From Thioflexithrix psekupsensis (GTDB taxonomy: Bacteria > Pseudomonadota > Gammaproteobacteria > Beggiatoales > Beggiatoaceae): a stretch of DNA of 64,000 nt. The stretch lies in the NCBI RefSeq assembly GCF_002149925.1, contig NZ_MSLT01000006.1:310001-374000 (forward strand). Direction: 5' to 3'. The translations under genes and the position numbers were made by a program. Positions 27,184 to 37,116 of this stretch are shown piece after piece (the first letter of the stretch is position 1; each line of letters begins with the position of its first letter). The notes under the pieces are model-generated. The model had not been told where the DNA came from. It saw only the letters and a list, made by a program, of their open reading frames with translations, and did not search any database.

Positions 27184-29496
27184 TTACATATCTTCAAAAC
27201 GACTCGGATCGCCAAATCCCGTACATTCAGGAATGGTCAACACACGATTGCGATAAGTAATATCACAATTACTCGCGGCATTCAATGCGGGTAAATGCGC
27301 CGTATTAATCCGTCCGCCCGTGGCATTGGGAGGCGAGGTGGCCACCACTTGACTGCGAGGTAAAGCGCGTCGATTTTTCAAATGATCCAATAAGCTATCC
27401 AAAGCCGCATTGAAATAATACTGTAATGGCACTTGGTTAATTAATCCATATTGTTGATTATAACCGTCGAAATGATGCGCGTTTTTAATTTCTAAATAAA
27501 TCAAATTATCCGCACCTGCTCGCGTGACCTGATTGCGCGCATAATAAGCGCGGGCGTGAAAATTGGCATTGGCCAGCGGATCGTCACGCCCTTGTACGAT
27601 TAACGTGGGTTTGCCGCGTAAATTAGCCGTTGCCGTCACGGCCGCTTGCCCATTTTGTACGCGATTGGCGCGCACGGCCGCATTGCCTGACAATAAAAAG
27701 CCTGTTTCTCCTGAAATAAGGCTAGGATTCAAGGGTTTATGTATGCCTGTTGTGCCTGTCCATAAATTGCGCAAGCACAATGCCCCTTGATAAAAATCGT
27801 CTTGAATACCTTGAGAATTTTCACTGTAACGGTGGTCGATGCCCAAATTAGAATTGCCTAAGTTATTGATTAGGCTTAAATAGTCAGGCAAAATAATGCC
27901 GTTGCTGTGACTGAAAAAACGCGCCCGATCCGCAATGCGCAATGCGGTGGGAGTGTTTACGCCTTGTGTTGCACCTAAGCTGTAATCACATAAATTTTCC
28001 ACAACACTAAAACGACCATACGCACTGGCATAAGTATAAGCCAAGCTGGCATAGTATTGATTTTGATAATAATAAGGAGCTAGAGCTGTGGCCGAAGGCA
28101 ACATACCATAGCTGATAAGTAATTCACGAGCGGTATTGACTTGTTGTGCCAGTGGTGCATCGTCTAACAAATCTTGTTGCGCCAAAATACGACAACGTCC
28201 CGCGGCCGCAGGTAATCCCGTTGCCAACGCGCTGGCACAAGGTTGATATAGATTTAAATAGGTGAGTACATCAAAAAAAGGACGTTGTAAGGTCTCTGCT
28301 GTAATTGGTTCCTCCTTTTGCACCTCTTCAAATTCAAACACGTTTTGTTGCAGGCTTACGCTTTGCGTTTCGGCCAAAGTAGCAGGGGTGATTAAGGGAG
28401 CTACAGCGACGACACCATCAATCCAACCCTGCGTGTCTTGTTCTACGGCATGCAGAGCCGCCGCCCCACCTGTTCCCCAGCCCGCGGCTAATACGAGCGT
28501 GTTATTTGGGGTTAAAGTGGTGGTTTGGCCGTAATTTTCGGTTAAATTTAGGGTGTAAAAGGCAAAATTAAGGCTATTTAAGACATCTCTGCCCCATTGT
28601 GACTCAGGATTTTGTTGGGAATGGGCGTGTTTATACGCGACGCGGGCAGGATAACGCGAATGATAGCTGCTTAAATCGCTTTGTTCTGTGCCTCGCGCCC
28701 GAAAATGGGCGTTTTCTCTGGCATTGCTGCTGGTGGTGCGTGTGCCGTCGAGTACGTTGACGGTGTCTGAGGTGAAATCGTGTAAACCTGTGCCTGCGCC
28801 TTTGTCAGTGTAAACGACGGCACAATTGTGTTTCAATCCCCATTCGCCCACCGTGGCAATCGCTCCGTAAACGCCGCGTGATTCCGGCGCAGGCGCAGCC
28901 ACAAGACAGGCTGAATTGACATTAAACGTGTTGGGAATTTGCAGCATCACCACCACATTTTGAACTTGACTGCCATCGTCGTAATAAGCAAGGTATTCTT
29001 TCCCTGCCACGCGACCATCATTGCGTGGTACAACGCTACGACTCGCCACCGCAGGGCCGTAAAAACTGCCAAATCCCGATTGAGGACGCAAGTCTTGAAA
29101 TGCTTTGAATTGTTCTACAATAGTGATGCGACGTAATTCAGCCGCGGTGGGATTTTGCGCATCGACGGCGACAGGCCGGGCATTGCCCAAGCCCGTTTGT
29201 CCGAAACCTGCGGTTAATAAGTCATCGGTATTGCCGTCATAGGTTTGGACGGTCAGTGTTTTTATCACCGATTCTGGCACGGGATATAATTTAGAAGGTG
29301 CGGGCGGTTTTGGTGTGGTCGGTGTGGAATCGCCGTCACCACCGCCGCCACCGCCGCTGACGGCCGCCACGCCCGCCAAAGCCGCAATAATACCAACCAC
29401 CACCGCTGCCCCTTCGGCACAAGCCGTTAAGGTGACACTTAAACCAATCACCACGGGCAAACGGATGAATATTTTTTTAAAAGGGAGCATAGGCAT
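27184..29496 (-). CDS. 3-hydroxybutyrate oligomer hydrolase-like lipoprotein with a GWGTG motif
   Basis: About 770 aa. A signal peptide ends in a lipobox (LSVTLTAC) and leads into a Gly/Ser/Pro-rich linker, so the mature protein should be lipid-anchored. The rest resembles extracellular D-(-)-3-hydroxybutyrate oligomer hydrolases: GVYGAIATVGEWGLKHNCAV, YTDKGAGTGLHDF, AVEQDTQGWIDGVVAV, LIVQGRDDPLANANFHARAY and the late NAHHFDGYNQQYG carrying the Asp and His. The usual nucleophile position reads LAAGWGTGGAAAL, so GxSxG has Gly in place of Ser. Either another Ser serves or the enzyme is inactive or altered. I start at ATG 29496 (AGGA five bases upstream); a GTG at 29511 is possible. It stands alone, divergent from glnE. 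Confidence 0.75.
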   Translation of the reverse strand: MPMLPFKKIFIRLPVVIGLSVTLTACAEGAAVVVGIIAALAGVAAVSGGGGGGDGDSTPTTPKPPAPSKLYPVPESVIKTLTVQTYDGNTDDLLTAGFGQTGLGNARPVAVDAQNPTAAELRRITIVEQFKAFQDLRPQSGFGSFYGPAVASRSVVPRNDGRVAGKEYLAYYDDGSQVQNVVVMLQIPNTFNVNSACLVAAPAPESRGVYGAIATVGEWGLKHNCAVVYTDKGAGTGLHDFTSDTVNVLDGTRTTSSNARENAHFRARGTEQSDLSSYHSRYPARVAYKHAHSQQNPESQWGRDVLNSLNFAFYTLNLTENYGQTTTLTPNNTLVLAAGWGTGGAAALHAVEQDTQGWIDGVVAVAPLITPATLAETQSVSLQQNVFEFEEVQKEEPITAETLQRPFFDVLTYLNLYQPCASALATGLPAAAGRCRILAQQDLLDDAPLAQQVNTARELLISYGMLPSATALAPYYYQNQYYASLAYTYASAYGRFSVVENLCDYSLGATQGVNTPTALRIADRARFFSHSNGIILPDYLSLINNLGNSNLGIDHRYSENSQGIQDDFYQGALCLRNLWTGTTGIHKPLNPSLISGETGFLLSGNAAVRANRVQNGQAAVTATANLRGKPTLIVQGRDDPLANANFHARAYYARNQVTRAGADNLIYLEIKNAHHFDGYNQQYGLINQVPLQYYFNAALDSLLDHLKNRRALPRSQVVATSPPNATGGRINTAHLPALNAASNCDITYRNRVLTIPECTGFGDPSRFEDM

Positions 29497-29654
29497 GTTA
29501 TCCTGTTGCACAAAAGTTTTTTAATGTTTTTTCAGTTTTTCCAAACGACATGCAGATTGTATCAGTTTATTGGAAGGCTGGCTTTTTTGTAAAACAATAA
29601 AAACAGTATTTTCATTTCTTTATTAAAAATAACATGTAATGTGAGGGAGAAATA

Positions 29655-32567
29655 ATGACAATGATAACCGCTAATTTACCCGAATTATTGCAATCTCAAG
29701 TGGCCGATTATTGGCAAGATTATCAAAGTAAAGCCAGTCCTGAAATGGTGCAATTCATTCTCGATACGCCATCATTACGCGACAGTATAGGAAAAGTGTG
29801 GGCGTGCAGTCCTTTTGTGGCGAAATATGCTTTGCAACAAACGCAGGCTTTTGCTGAGTTATTGCGCAGTGGTGAATTGTTACAAGTTGCAGAGGATTGT
29901 CAGGCGCGTTTAACGCAGTATTTAGCGAGTTTTGAACCGTTAAATGAGCCATTATTAATGAGTGCATTGCGTCGCTTTCGCCGACGGGAAATGGTGCGCA
30001 TTGCATGGCGTGATGTGGCGGGGTGGGCTGATTTGCCAGAGACGTTATTGGCTTTATCGCGTTTGGCTGATGCCAGTATTGAGAGTGCTTTAACGGCGCA
30101 TTATGAAATCTTATGTCAGCAATTCGGTGAACCGATTGGGCAACATACGGGAACAAAACAGCATTTAATTGTTTTAGGGATGGGGAAATTAGGGGGGCAG
30201 GAACTCAATTTTTCTTCGGACATTGATTTAATTTTTGCTTATCCCGAAGCGGGAGAAACGCAAAGCCCTCGCCGCAATCGTACGAATCAGGAATTTTTTG
30301 TGCGTTTAGGGCAGTTATTAATTAACACATTAAATCAAATTACCGCAGATGGATTTGTGTTTAGAGTAGATATGCGTTTGCGGCCATTTGGTGACAGTGG
30401 CCCTTTGGCGATGCACTTTGACGCAATGGAAGAATATTATCAAAGCCATGCCCGCGATTGGGAACGGTATGCGTTAATTAAGGCACGTGTAGTGGCTGGA
30501 GATAAAGCACAAGGCGAGTCTTTATTAAAAAGTTTACGTCCTTTTATTTATCGCCGTTATTTAGATTATGGCGCGTTTGAATCTTTACGCAATATGAAAG
30601 CCTTAATTGATCAAGAAACCCGTCGCAAAGGCTTAGAAAATAATTTGAAATTAGGCCCAGGTGGCATTCGAGAAGTGGAATTTAGTTGTCAGGTGTTTCA
30701 ATTGATTCGCGGGGGCAGACAGCCCGATTTGCAAAGCCGTCATTTATTAATTACTTTAACTCGTTTACAACAACACGGTTTATTAACCGCTGAAGAAACA
30801 GAGGGATTGAAACAGGCTTATTATTTTTTACGTTTTGCTGAGAATCATTTGCAAGCCATTGATGATCGACAAACGCAAACGTTACCCGATGATGCGTTAA
30901 ATCAATTGCGTTTGGCTTTTGGAATGGGTTGTGCGAATTGGACAGAATTTATGACGCAATTAGCCGCGCATCAAGAGCAAGTGCAACAGGTTTTTTCTCG
31001 CGTGATTGCACCTGTAGAAAATATCACGCCAGATACTGAGAAAGAATTAAGCCGTGAATGGCAAACATTTTGGCTGCATACCCGTCAAGATGACACCCAA
31101 GCAATAGCGAAATTAACAGCCGCGGGTTTTAACCAAACGGAAGAATTATTAACCCATTTACAACGTTTTGCGCAATCTAGCGTGGTGCAGCGTTTGTCGG
31201 CACGCGCTCGTGAGCGTTTGGATAAAATTGTGCCATTAACTTTGCAATTATTAGCGGCTGAAAAACACACGGATTCTCAAGATTATGATGCGGCTTTTCA
31301 TCGCTTATTAGATTTAATTGAAGCGATTGCATTGCGTAGTGTTTATATGGCCTTATTAATTGAGCGGCCAAAAGTGTTGCAACAAGTGGTTAAATTGTGT
31401 TTAAAAAGTGCGTGGATTGCCGAACAAATGACGCGCTATCCTTTGTTATTAGATGAATTATTAGAGCATCGGGATTTATATAATATTTTAAATCCTGCCG
31501 AATTAGATAACGCTTTGCAAGCGCAATTGGCGCATTTACCGCACGATGATGTTGAAATGCAAATGGACAGTATGCGGCAATTTAAACGGGCGCATGTGTT
31601 AAAAGTGGCGGCTTCGGAATTGTCGGGGAATTTGACCGTAGAAGTGGCCAGCGATTATTTAGCCGCTATTGCGGATACGTTGACTCGGCGCGCTTTGTCA
31701 CTGGCGTGGGATCATGTGGCGAGTAAGCATGGACAGCCAAGTTATACAGAACAAGGGCAGCGTCAAGTGGCAGGATTTTGTATTGTGGCTTATGGCAAAG
31801 CGGGTGGGATTGAATTAAGTTATGGTTCGGATTTGGATGTTGTTTTTTTGCACGACAGTCATGGTGAGCAGCAACATACGGATGGCGAGAAATCCGTTGA
31901 TAATAATGTGTTTTTTGCGCGTTTAGCTCAGCGAATTATTCATATTTTAACCACGAATACTGCGGCGGGGCATTTGTATGAAGTCGATCCGCGGTTGCGT
32001 CCTGGGGGATCGTCGGGTTTGTTGGTGAGTGCTTTTGATGCGTTTTTGGATTACCAACGCAATGACGCTTGGTTGTGGGAACATCAGGCGTTGGTGCGGG
32101 CGCGAGCGATTGCTGGAGATTTGGCGTGTCAACAGCGTTTTGAAGCGATTCGCCATGAAATTTTATGTTTAAGCCGCGATCCTGAGAAAGTGCGCGCAGA
32201 GGTGCGGGAGATGCGTTTGAAAATGCGCAATCATTTGGATAAATCTACTTCAGAAATTTTTGATATAAAACAAGGAACTGGCGGAATTACTGATATTGAA
32301 TTTATCGTTCAAGGGATGTTATTAACATGGGCGGCGCAATATCCACATTTTACGCGCACCACGGGGATGTTGCCTTTATTGCGTTTATTTAATGAGCATC
32401 ATCTTTTAACATCAAGCTGTTGCGATGAGTTAAGTGAGGCTTATCGTCTGTATCGTGCGGAAACGCATAAATTGGCTTTGCAAAACAAACCCGCACTTGC
32501 CCCCGCAACACACTGGGAACGTGTGCGACATAATGTACAGCATTGGTGGACGACGTTGATTGAGTGA
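29655..32567 (+). CDS. glnE: Bifunctional glutamine synthetase adenylyltransferase/adenylyl-removing enzyme
   Basis: Adjusts glutamine synthetase activity by adding or removing AMP in response to nitrogen status through PII. Two nucleotidyltransferase domains are visible: the N-terminal adenylyl-removing half with GMGKLGGQELNFSSDIDLIF (near 175) and the C-terminal adenylyl-transferring half with AYGKAGGIELSYGSDLDVVF (near 715); both keep the GxxxxxDxD pattern. RLRPFGDSGPLA and DPRLRPGGSSGLLV are the matching downstream motifs. The length of 970 aa is standard. The start ATG has GAGGGAG eight bases upstream. It is a single transcription unit with an AT-rich divergent promoter region shared with the hydrolase gene. 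Confidence 0.96.
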   Translation: MTMITANLPELLQSQVADYWQDYQSKASPEMVQFILDTPSLRDSIGKVWACSPFVAKYALQQTQAFAELLRSGELLQVAEDCQARLTQYLASFEPLNEPLLMSALRRFRRREMVRIAWRDVAGWADLPETLLALSRLADASIESALTAHYEILCQQFGEPIGQHTGTKQHLIVLGMGKLGGQELNFSSDIDLIFAYPEAGETQSPRRNRTNQEFFVRLGQLLINTLNQITADGFVFRVDMRLRPFGDSGPLAMHFDAMEEYYQSHARDWERYALIKARVVAGDKAQGESLLKSLRPFIYRRYLDYGAFESLRNMKALIDQETRRKGLENNLKLGPGGIREVEFSCQVFQLIRGGRQPDLQSRHLLITLTRLQQHGLLTAEETEGLKQAYYFLRFAENHLQAIDDRQTQTLPDDALNQLRLAFGMGCANWTEFMTQLAAHQEQVQQVFSRVIAPVENITPDTEKELSREWQTFWLHTRQDDTQAIAKLTAAGFNQTEELLTHLQRFAQSSVVQRLSARARERLDKIVPLTLQLLAAEKHTDSQDYDAAFHRLLDLIEAIALRSVYMALLIERPKVLQQVVKLCLKSAWIAEQMTRYPLLLDELLEHRDLYNILNPAELDNALQAQLAHLPHDDVEMQMDSMRQFKRAHVLKVAASELSGNLTVEVASDYLAAIADTLTRRALSLAWDHVASKHGQPSYTEQGQRQVAGFCIVAYGKAGGIELSYGSDLDVVFLHDSHGEQQHTDGEKSVDNNVFFARLAQRIIHILTTNTAAGHLYEVDPRLRPGGSSGLLVSAFDAFLDYQRNDAWLWEHQALVRARAIAGDLACQQRFEAIRHEILCLSRDPEKVRAEVREMRLKMRNHLDKSTSEIFDIKQGTGGITDIEFIVQGMLLTWAAQYPHFTRTTGMLPLLRLFNEHHLLTSSCCDELSEAYRLYRAETHKLALQNKPALAPATHWERVRHNVQHWWTTLIE

Positions 32568-32612
32568 GTTGTGAAATTTTTGGTGATACTCGACGTGGCA
32601 CGTCGTGACTGT

Positions 32613-32733
32613 GTCCCCACCCCATATATAGCTACGGCAACGTAAAAAGAATATTCAAACCTGTGAAGTTTCCTACAAATTTGACAGGTTCAGATTATCT
32701 TTTTATAGTGCCTCAACTATAGCATGTGGGGAC
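32613..32733. repeat. Inverted-repeat element with nested hairpin downstream of glnE
   Basis: GTCCCCAC (32613-32620) and GTGGGGAC (32726-32733) are exact inverted arms. Inside lies a second hairpin, AACCTGT (near 32660) with ACAGGTT (near 32690), around GAAGTTTCCTACAAATTT. The nested structure looks like a small dispersed palindromic element. The outer hairpin may also serve as the glnE terminator. Confidence 0.5.
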
Positions 32734-32740
32734 GAGATAA

Positions 32741-32830
32741 ATCGCTGTTAAAGTGGTGGATAATGACGGCTTAGAAAGTTTAGAATTTATTGATTTAAAA
32801 GTGAATGGGGGAATTAAGAAGGGGAATTAA
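32741..32830 (+). pseudogene. C-terminal gene remnant (29 codons)
   Basis: The frame reads IAVKVVDNDGLESLEFIDLK, continues through VNGG and ends at TAA (32828-32830), with a stop immediately upstream, so only the tail of a gene remains. The pattern (IAVKVVDNDG followed by alternating hydrophobic residues) suggests the last beta-strands of a larger protein, possibly a modification methylase or an immunoglobulin-like repeat protein. The parent is unknown. Its position between two inverted-repeat elements suggests a deletion event. Confidence 0.3.
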
Positions 32831-32845
32831 AATAGAGTGATTTTT

Positions 32846-32975
32846 CTCATCCCACATGCCGAGCCTGTAAAAGAACTCCCAAAAACACCATTTTTTCGTT
32901 CGTAACTTATTGATTCTTCGTCATCGAATACTGAAAAAATGAGGTTCTTTTACAGGCTCGCCATGTAGGAATGAG
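32846..32975. repeat. 130-bp fold-back (MITE-like) element
   Basis: CTCAT at 32846 begins a roughly 34-bp arm that recurs inverted at about 32941-32975. The core CGAGCCTGTAAAAGAAC is identical in both arms, with only a few mismatches outside it. The arms flank about 60 bp of non-coding sequence. Such structures are typical of miniature inverted-repeat elements or long terminator-like palindromes. No target duplication was established. Confidence 0.6.
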
Positions 32976-33019
32976 GTAAACTTATTGATTATTTCTGATT
33001 AAATCAAAATTTACAGGAT

Positions 33020-33854
33020 TTAGGCGTTTTCAGGATTTAACCCCATTCTCTCCCAAATAAAATCTAAATCACGGATAGAGTCTCTGTTTCTGCTTAACTC
33101 TTTAAAAAGATTAAAGAAACGTTCTTTGCTTTCTTGTTGACCTATTAGCGTATTTAAGCAGGGATCAACCACTTGTTGATAAAAACGTTTTCCATGTATA
33201 TGTAAAGCCAATTGTTCCTCTAATGGTTTTGTTTTAATGTGTTCTAATTTCTCTTGAAAATCGTTAAAAATATTTTCAGCATTAAGAAGATTATACCATG
33301 TTTGAAGCATTGCTTTAATTTTAGTATCGTCTGTGGCTATTTCAGGCGTTAATAAATCTTTGTTAAAACCTAACCTCCGCAACTTTTCCCACAGTGGATT
33401 AATCACTGACCATAATGCGCCATGTTTTCGCCAGCGATCAATATCTTTTATTAAACACTCTTTAAATTGCTCTTCCTTGCCTATAACCTTTTCCCTTTTA
33501 GTGGGCGGTAAAGCAGACAAAAGTGCATCAGGATTAATAAGATAATTTTCAAATACAATAACGCGGTAAAACCAGTAAATTGGCTTGTGCAAGAGACGAT
33601 ATTTTTTCCTCGTCCCATTCATCTCGATCAATAATCCCCAGCCAATCGCTTTCTTCTTTCAAGATGTCCAAAACAGCTTGTTTTTTTCCTGCTTCCGCAA
33701 CAACCCAATGGGTTCGCCAGCTTTGATTTATTTTTGATAATAAAATTTCAAAAGCCCGCAAATCATAATCACCTTCAACAATAAGTGCTTTTCTTGTTAT
33801 GTTTCCAATACCATCTTTAATATCACGTATCTTATTAGCTACATTCTCGTTCAC
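33020..33854 (-). pseudogene. DUF4435/TOPRIM protein (AriB-like) split by a single-base frameshift
   Basis: Two frames join into one DUF4435 protein of about 278 aa. The first (33854-33549) carries the TOPRIM-type residues: VEGDYD near residue 28 and GIIDRDEWD near residue 75. It then reads LLVLPRYCI and stops. The second frame resumes with ENYLINPDALLSALPPTKRE and runs helical to NPENA at 33020. Removing one T near 33552 restores LPRYCIENYLINP, a normal DUF4435 core. The partner AAA ATPase lies five bases upstream. In PARIS anti-phage systems AriA (ATPase) holds AriB (DUF4435, TOPRIM nuclease), and this pair has the same order. It is either inactivated, a sequencing error or phase variation. 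The truncated product would keep the catalytic residues. Confidence 0.72.
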
Positions 33855-33859
33855 GTTAT

Positions 33860-34906
33860 TTAAACCTCACCCTGAAGATCAATACGCATTCCCATGTTCT
33901 CATAACGTCGCCATACATCGACATTATGCGACGTTATAATTAATTGAGTATTTTGTTTGGCGGCGGCTTTTTCTATTGCATCTAATAACAGATCAATTAG
34001 CGAAGGATGTAAATATAAATCAGGTTCATCTATTAAAATAACCGCATTAGGTTGCAACCAACGATGCAATAAAAATAATAAAATTAATATTTGACGCTCT
34101 CCCGAACTAAGATCATCAAGCAGATGCGGAGGCTTGCCTTTAACTTTGACATATAAACGATTTTCACCCATTTTAATATTTGGATCGATGTTTTTACCGA
34201 CTAAAAAATCATTAAAAGCGCGTATTGTTTCATGATATTTATGCAGCGCGGTGGTTTTAAGATTAATGAGCGAAGATTCCAGTTGCCCTTTCCAATCGTC
34301 GGTTGCACTATACCGAGTCAGCCAACGTTGAGTTAAATCATCGGGAAATGAGGCAGAAATGTTTTTGCGCGGAGACACCCAGCGGCGTTCCTCAGCATCA
34401 AGATAGATAAGGTTAGGGGCTTCTACTTTTTCTGCATTTAAAATCAATCGCTTACGCTTCTCTAACCATTCGTCTAACCACGCATTGGCAGGTAATAATA
34501 GCGTGCGTTTTGGGTCATAAACTTCACCGATCCAGCAAATAGGCTGCTGATTATTTTCAGCAGTTAATTGTTCAAGCCAGTCATTTGTCCCAAAAAATAA
34601 ACCTATTTTTTCAGGAATATGCGCGTTAATAGCGGTTAAATCTTCCAAAACAACGGCAAAACCACCCCACTGTTGCAACCATTGTTTTATAGGGTGTTTT
34701 CGGGGCAATGGCTTGCGCTGATCCAGCCAATAAGCCAAAGCCTCCCAAAGCGTTGCAATGCCGCGTAATAAAATAGATTTACCGCAGCCATTTGGCCCCG
34801 TTAGCAATATTTTATCGGCTGTTTTTTCTGTCCATTCATGTTCAAATAAAATCGTTTTATTAAACAAAGGACCCACTGCATTGCAATAAATTTTAGTTAT
34901 TTTCAT
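33860..34906 (-). CDS. AAA/ABC-type ATPase, AriA-like, of a PARIS-like defence pair
   Basis: 348-aa SMC/RecF-type ATPase: Walker A LTGPNGCGKS near residue 38, ABC signature LLDDLSSGERQ near 268, Walker B AVILIDEPDLYLHP near 290 and the switch His in LIITSHNVD. The middle (about 60-230) is a helical insert with no membrane segment. It starts with MKITKIYCNAVGPL, the usual opening of this class. Partner and order (ATPase then DUF4435) match PARIS, in which the ATPase senses phage proteins that block restriction and releases the nuclease. It is shorter than the AriA I remember, so it may be a different branch of ATPase-TOPRIM systems. It sits in an accessory patch between glnE and mnmC with fold-back repeats, consistent with horizontal gain. 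Confidence 0.75.
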   Translation of the reverse strand: MKITKIYCNAVGPLFNKTILFEHEWTEKTADKILLTGPNGCGKSILLRGIATLWEALAYWLDQRKPLPRKHPIKQWLQQWGGFAVVLEDLTAINAHIPEKIGLFFGTNDWLEQLTAENNQQPICWIGEVYDPKRTLLLPANAWLDEWLEKRKRLILNAEKVEAPNLIYLDAEERRWVSPRKNISASFPDDLTQRWLTRYSATDDWKGQLESSLINLKTTALHKYHETIRAFNDFLVGKNIDPNIKMGENRLYVKVKGKPPHLLDDLSSGERQILILLFLLHRWLQPNAVILIDEPDLYLHPSLIDLLLDAIEKAAAKQNTQLIITSHNVDVWRRYENMGMRIDLQGEV

Positions 34907-35070
34907 CTAAAATAATCACTGTGATAATTAAATGATTCATCTGAATTAAAATTTTCAGAACTAATTCCCCACAACTCTATTCTTTCAATTCTAAAGCCAT
35001 TGGAATATATCCAAGAAATCTGTCCATTCCAAATTATTATAGCGTATTTAAGAAACACAAGAAATATTTG

Positions 35071-37086
35071 TTATCCCCTCCCCCCTTTCAACCCCCGCAC
35101 CCAAAACCGTTGCGGCGCAATTGCTCGCATCACCGCCTCAGAAATCGGTAGCGGATAGCCGCACAATTGCGCGCAGATAATCTCAGCCGCAAGTGGCGTT
35201 GAAACAATCCCCCGCGATCCGTGGGCGACACTCACGTATAACCCTGTCCCTGTTAATTCGGGATAAGCCGAATAACGATGTCCTTTGGCCATTTCCGCGT
35301 AATCACGCATAAATGCCGTTTCATCGGGTAAAAAACCAATTAACGGCAAATGATCCCGACTGGCACAACGTAAACTGGCGCGAGCAGGTGTATTTTCATC
35401 AATCATCACCTCAGCCGCAAAATGGGGAATTGCCGTAGCCAGCGCGTAAGCGTTGGCTATATTATCGGCTGGAGAAACAACAAGTTCTGTAGAATCAAGC
35501 TGGTAGCTTGCCCCCACACTATGCGCTCCGTCCCACGCAGGTGTTACATATCCCGAATGACACAACACCTGTTGCAAGGACAAACTGCGTTTAGTGGCTT
35601 TTGGGTAACTCACTTGACCGCGCACCGCAGTGACAGGCAAATGCGGAAAAAAATGAGACACATCATAGGCATTGGCTAAAATCACCACCGAGGCTTGCGT
35701 GACACAATGTTGATTTTCATCAAAAAGATGCCATTTTTCATTAATACGGGCTAATTTTACTATTTTTTGACCTAAAATCACTTGATTATCCGTAGTATAA
35801 GTACAAGATTTTTTCCACAAATAATCTGCCCATTGCCGCGGCGACAACCAACCGCCTTGCGGAAAAAATAACGCAGGATAATCAAGATGAATACCAGATA
35901 ATGCCGTGATTTCCGCCGCAGAAAGCCCTTTTAACACCGTATCAGGCAATGGCAGTGCCTCAAGAATCGCTTGAAATCGTTCCCATGTTTTACTGTCCGT
36001 CGCTAATTGTGCGACACCACAACGCGCATGAGCAAACGCGCCCTGTTCCTCTTGCGATTGATGTAACCAATTGATTAAATAAAGAAAAGCCGAAACATAA
36101 AATTGCGTTGCGGCATCCTGCCATTGACGAGTTAATAAGGGATAAAATGCCCCTTGCCGATTTCCCGAAGCCGCACTGGCAAGGCTATCTGCTTGATCAA
36201 TCAAAGTACACTGCCAACCTTGCTGACTCAAACGATAGGCACACGCACACCCCGCCAACCCCGCGCCAAGAATCGCCACATGACGCGCTTCCGTATTCGA
36301 CAAATCCCATAGCGGCACACGCCACCACGGCGGCGTAAGCTGATTTTTTGGCATTTTTTGCGTAGAATGGGACAAATAACCGCGCAACATTTCGCGTTTA
36401 CGTCCAAAACCTGCGATTTTCTCCACCACAAACCCCGCGGTTTGTAAATTTTTTCGCACCCAGCTTGCCGCAGTAAAAGTGCTAAAACGGGCATTAGGGC
36501 GACTAAATCGGGAAATATGCTGTAATAAATCAATTTGCCATAATTCTGGATTGCGAGCGGGCGCAAAACCATCTAAAAACCAAACATCTACTGTCCCTTG
36601 CTGCGATTCTGGCCACGTGGATAAAAGCTGAAATGCCTCGCCAAAGTACAATTGTAAAGTCAAATGCCGCCCCAATCGTAACGTGTGGCAGCCTTCGACT
36701 AAAGGCGGATATACAGACAATAACTGTTCTCCGTATTCTTTCAGACTCGGCCACGCCGCTATCGCTCGCCGCATATCATCGGGCAAAAACGGATGCAATT
36801 CAAATGCAATATAACATAATTGTTGATGACTATTTTCAGGCAATAACGACACACAGCGTTGCCACGTTAAAAGAAAATTTAAACCACTGCCAAAACCGAT
36901 TTCACCAATGACAAAAGTTTTTTGTTCAGAAGAATTTAAAAAAATATTCGGTAAATCATTTGCTTGTAAAAAAACATACTCACTTTCAGCTACACCGTTT
37001 TCAGTCGAAAAATAAATGTCTTTAAATTGAGAAGAATAAGGCAAACCTTGTTCATTCCATTGTAAATCAGCGGGAGTTATTATCAT
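35071..37086 (-). CDS. mnmC: Bifunctional tRNA 5-methylaminomethyl-2-thiouridine synthase MnmC
   Basis: Completes the mnm5s2U34 modification of tRNAs for Lys, Glu and Gln. The N-terminal part (1-250) is an SAM methyltransferase ([30 protein letters not shown]), and the C-terminal part (265-650) is an FAD oxidoreductase ([20 protein letters not shown] ... [29 protein letters not shown]). At 671 aa it is standard for the fused enzyme. It diverges from htpX, with only 30 bp between start codons. The 164-bp gap to the ATPase gene (34907-35070) is AT-rich and holds nothing I recognise. Confidence 0.95.
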   Translation of the reverse strand: MIITPADLQWNEQGLPYSSQFKDIYFSTENGVAESEYVFLQANDLPNIFLNSSEQKTFVIGEIGFGSGLNFLLTWQRCVSLLPENSHQQLCYIAFELHPFLPDDMRRAIAAWPSLKEYGEQLLSVYPPLVEGCHTLRLGRHLTLQLYFGEAFQLLSTWPESQQGTVDVWFLDGFAPARNPELWQIDLLQHISRFSRPNARFSTFTAASWVRKNLQTAGFVVEKIAGFGRKREMLRGYLSHSTQKMPKNQLTPPWWRVPLWDLSNTEARHVAILGAGLAGCACAYRLSQQGWQCTLIDQADSLASAASGNRQGAFYPLLTRQWQDAATQFYVSAFLYLINWLHQSQEEQGAFAHARCGVAQLATDSKTWERFQAILEALPLPDTVLKGLSAAEITALSGIHLDYPALFFPQGGWLSPRQWADYLWKKSCTYTTDNQVILGQKIVKLARINEKWHLFDENQHCVTQASVVILANAYDVSHFFPHLPVTAVRGQVSYPKATKRSLSLQQVLCHSGYVTPAWDGAHSVGASYQLDSTELVVSPADNIANAYALATAIPHFAAEVMIDENTPARASLRCASRDHLPLIGFLPDETAFMRDYAEMAKGHRYSAYPELTGTGLYVSVAHGSRGIVSTPLAAEIICAQLCGYPLPISEAVMRAIAPQRFWVRGLKGGRG

Positions 37087-37116
37087 GGTTTTATTTGCAA
37101 CAACGGAGTCGAGATA

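Noticed and set aside
36108-36911. Frames antisense or out of frame to mnmC
   Set aside because: They lie fully inside a well-conserved gene and encode nothing recognisable.
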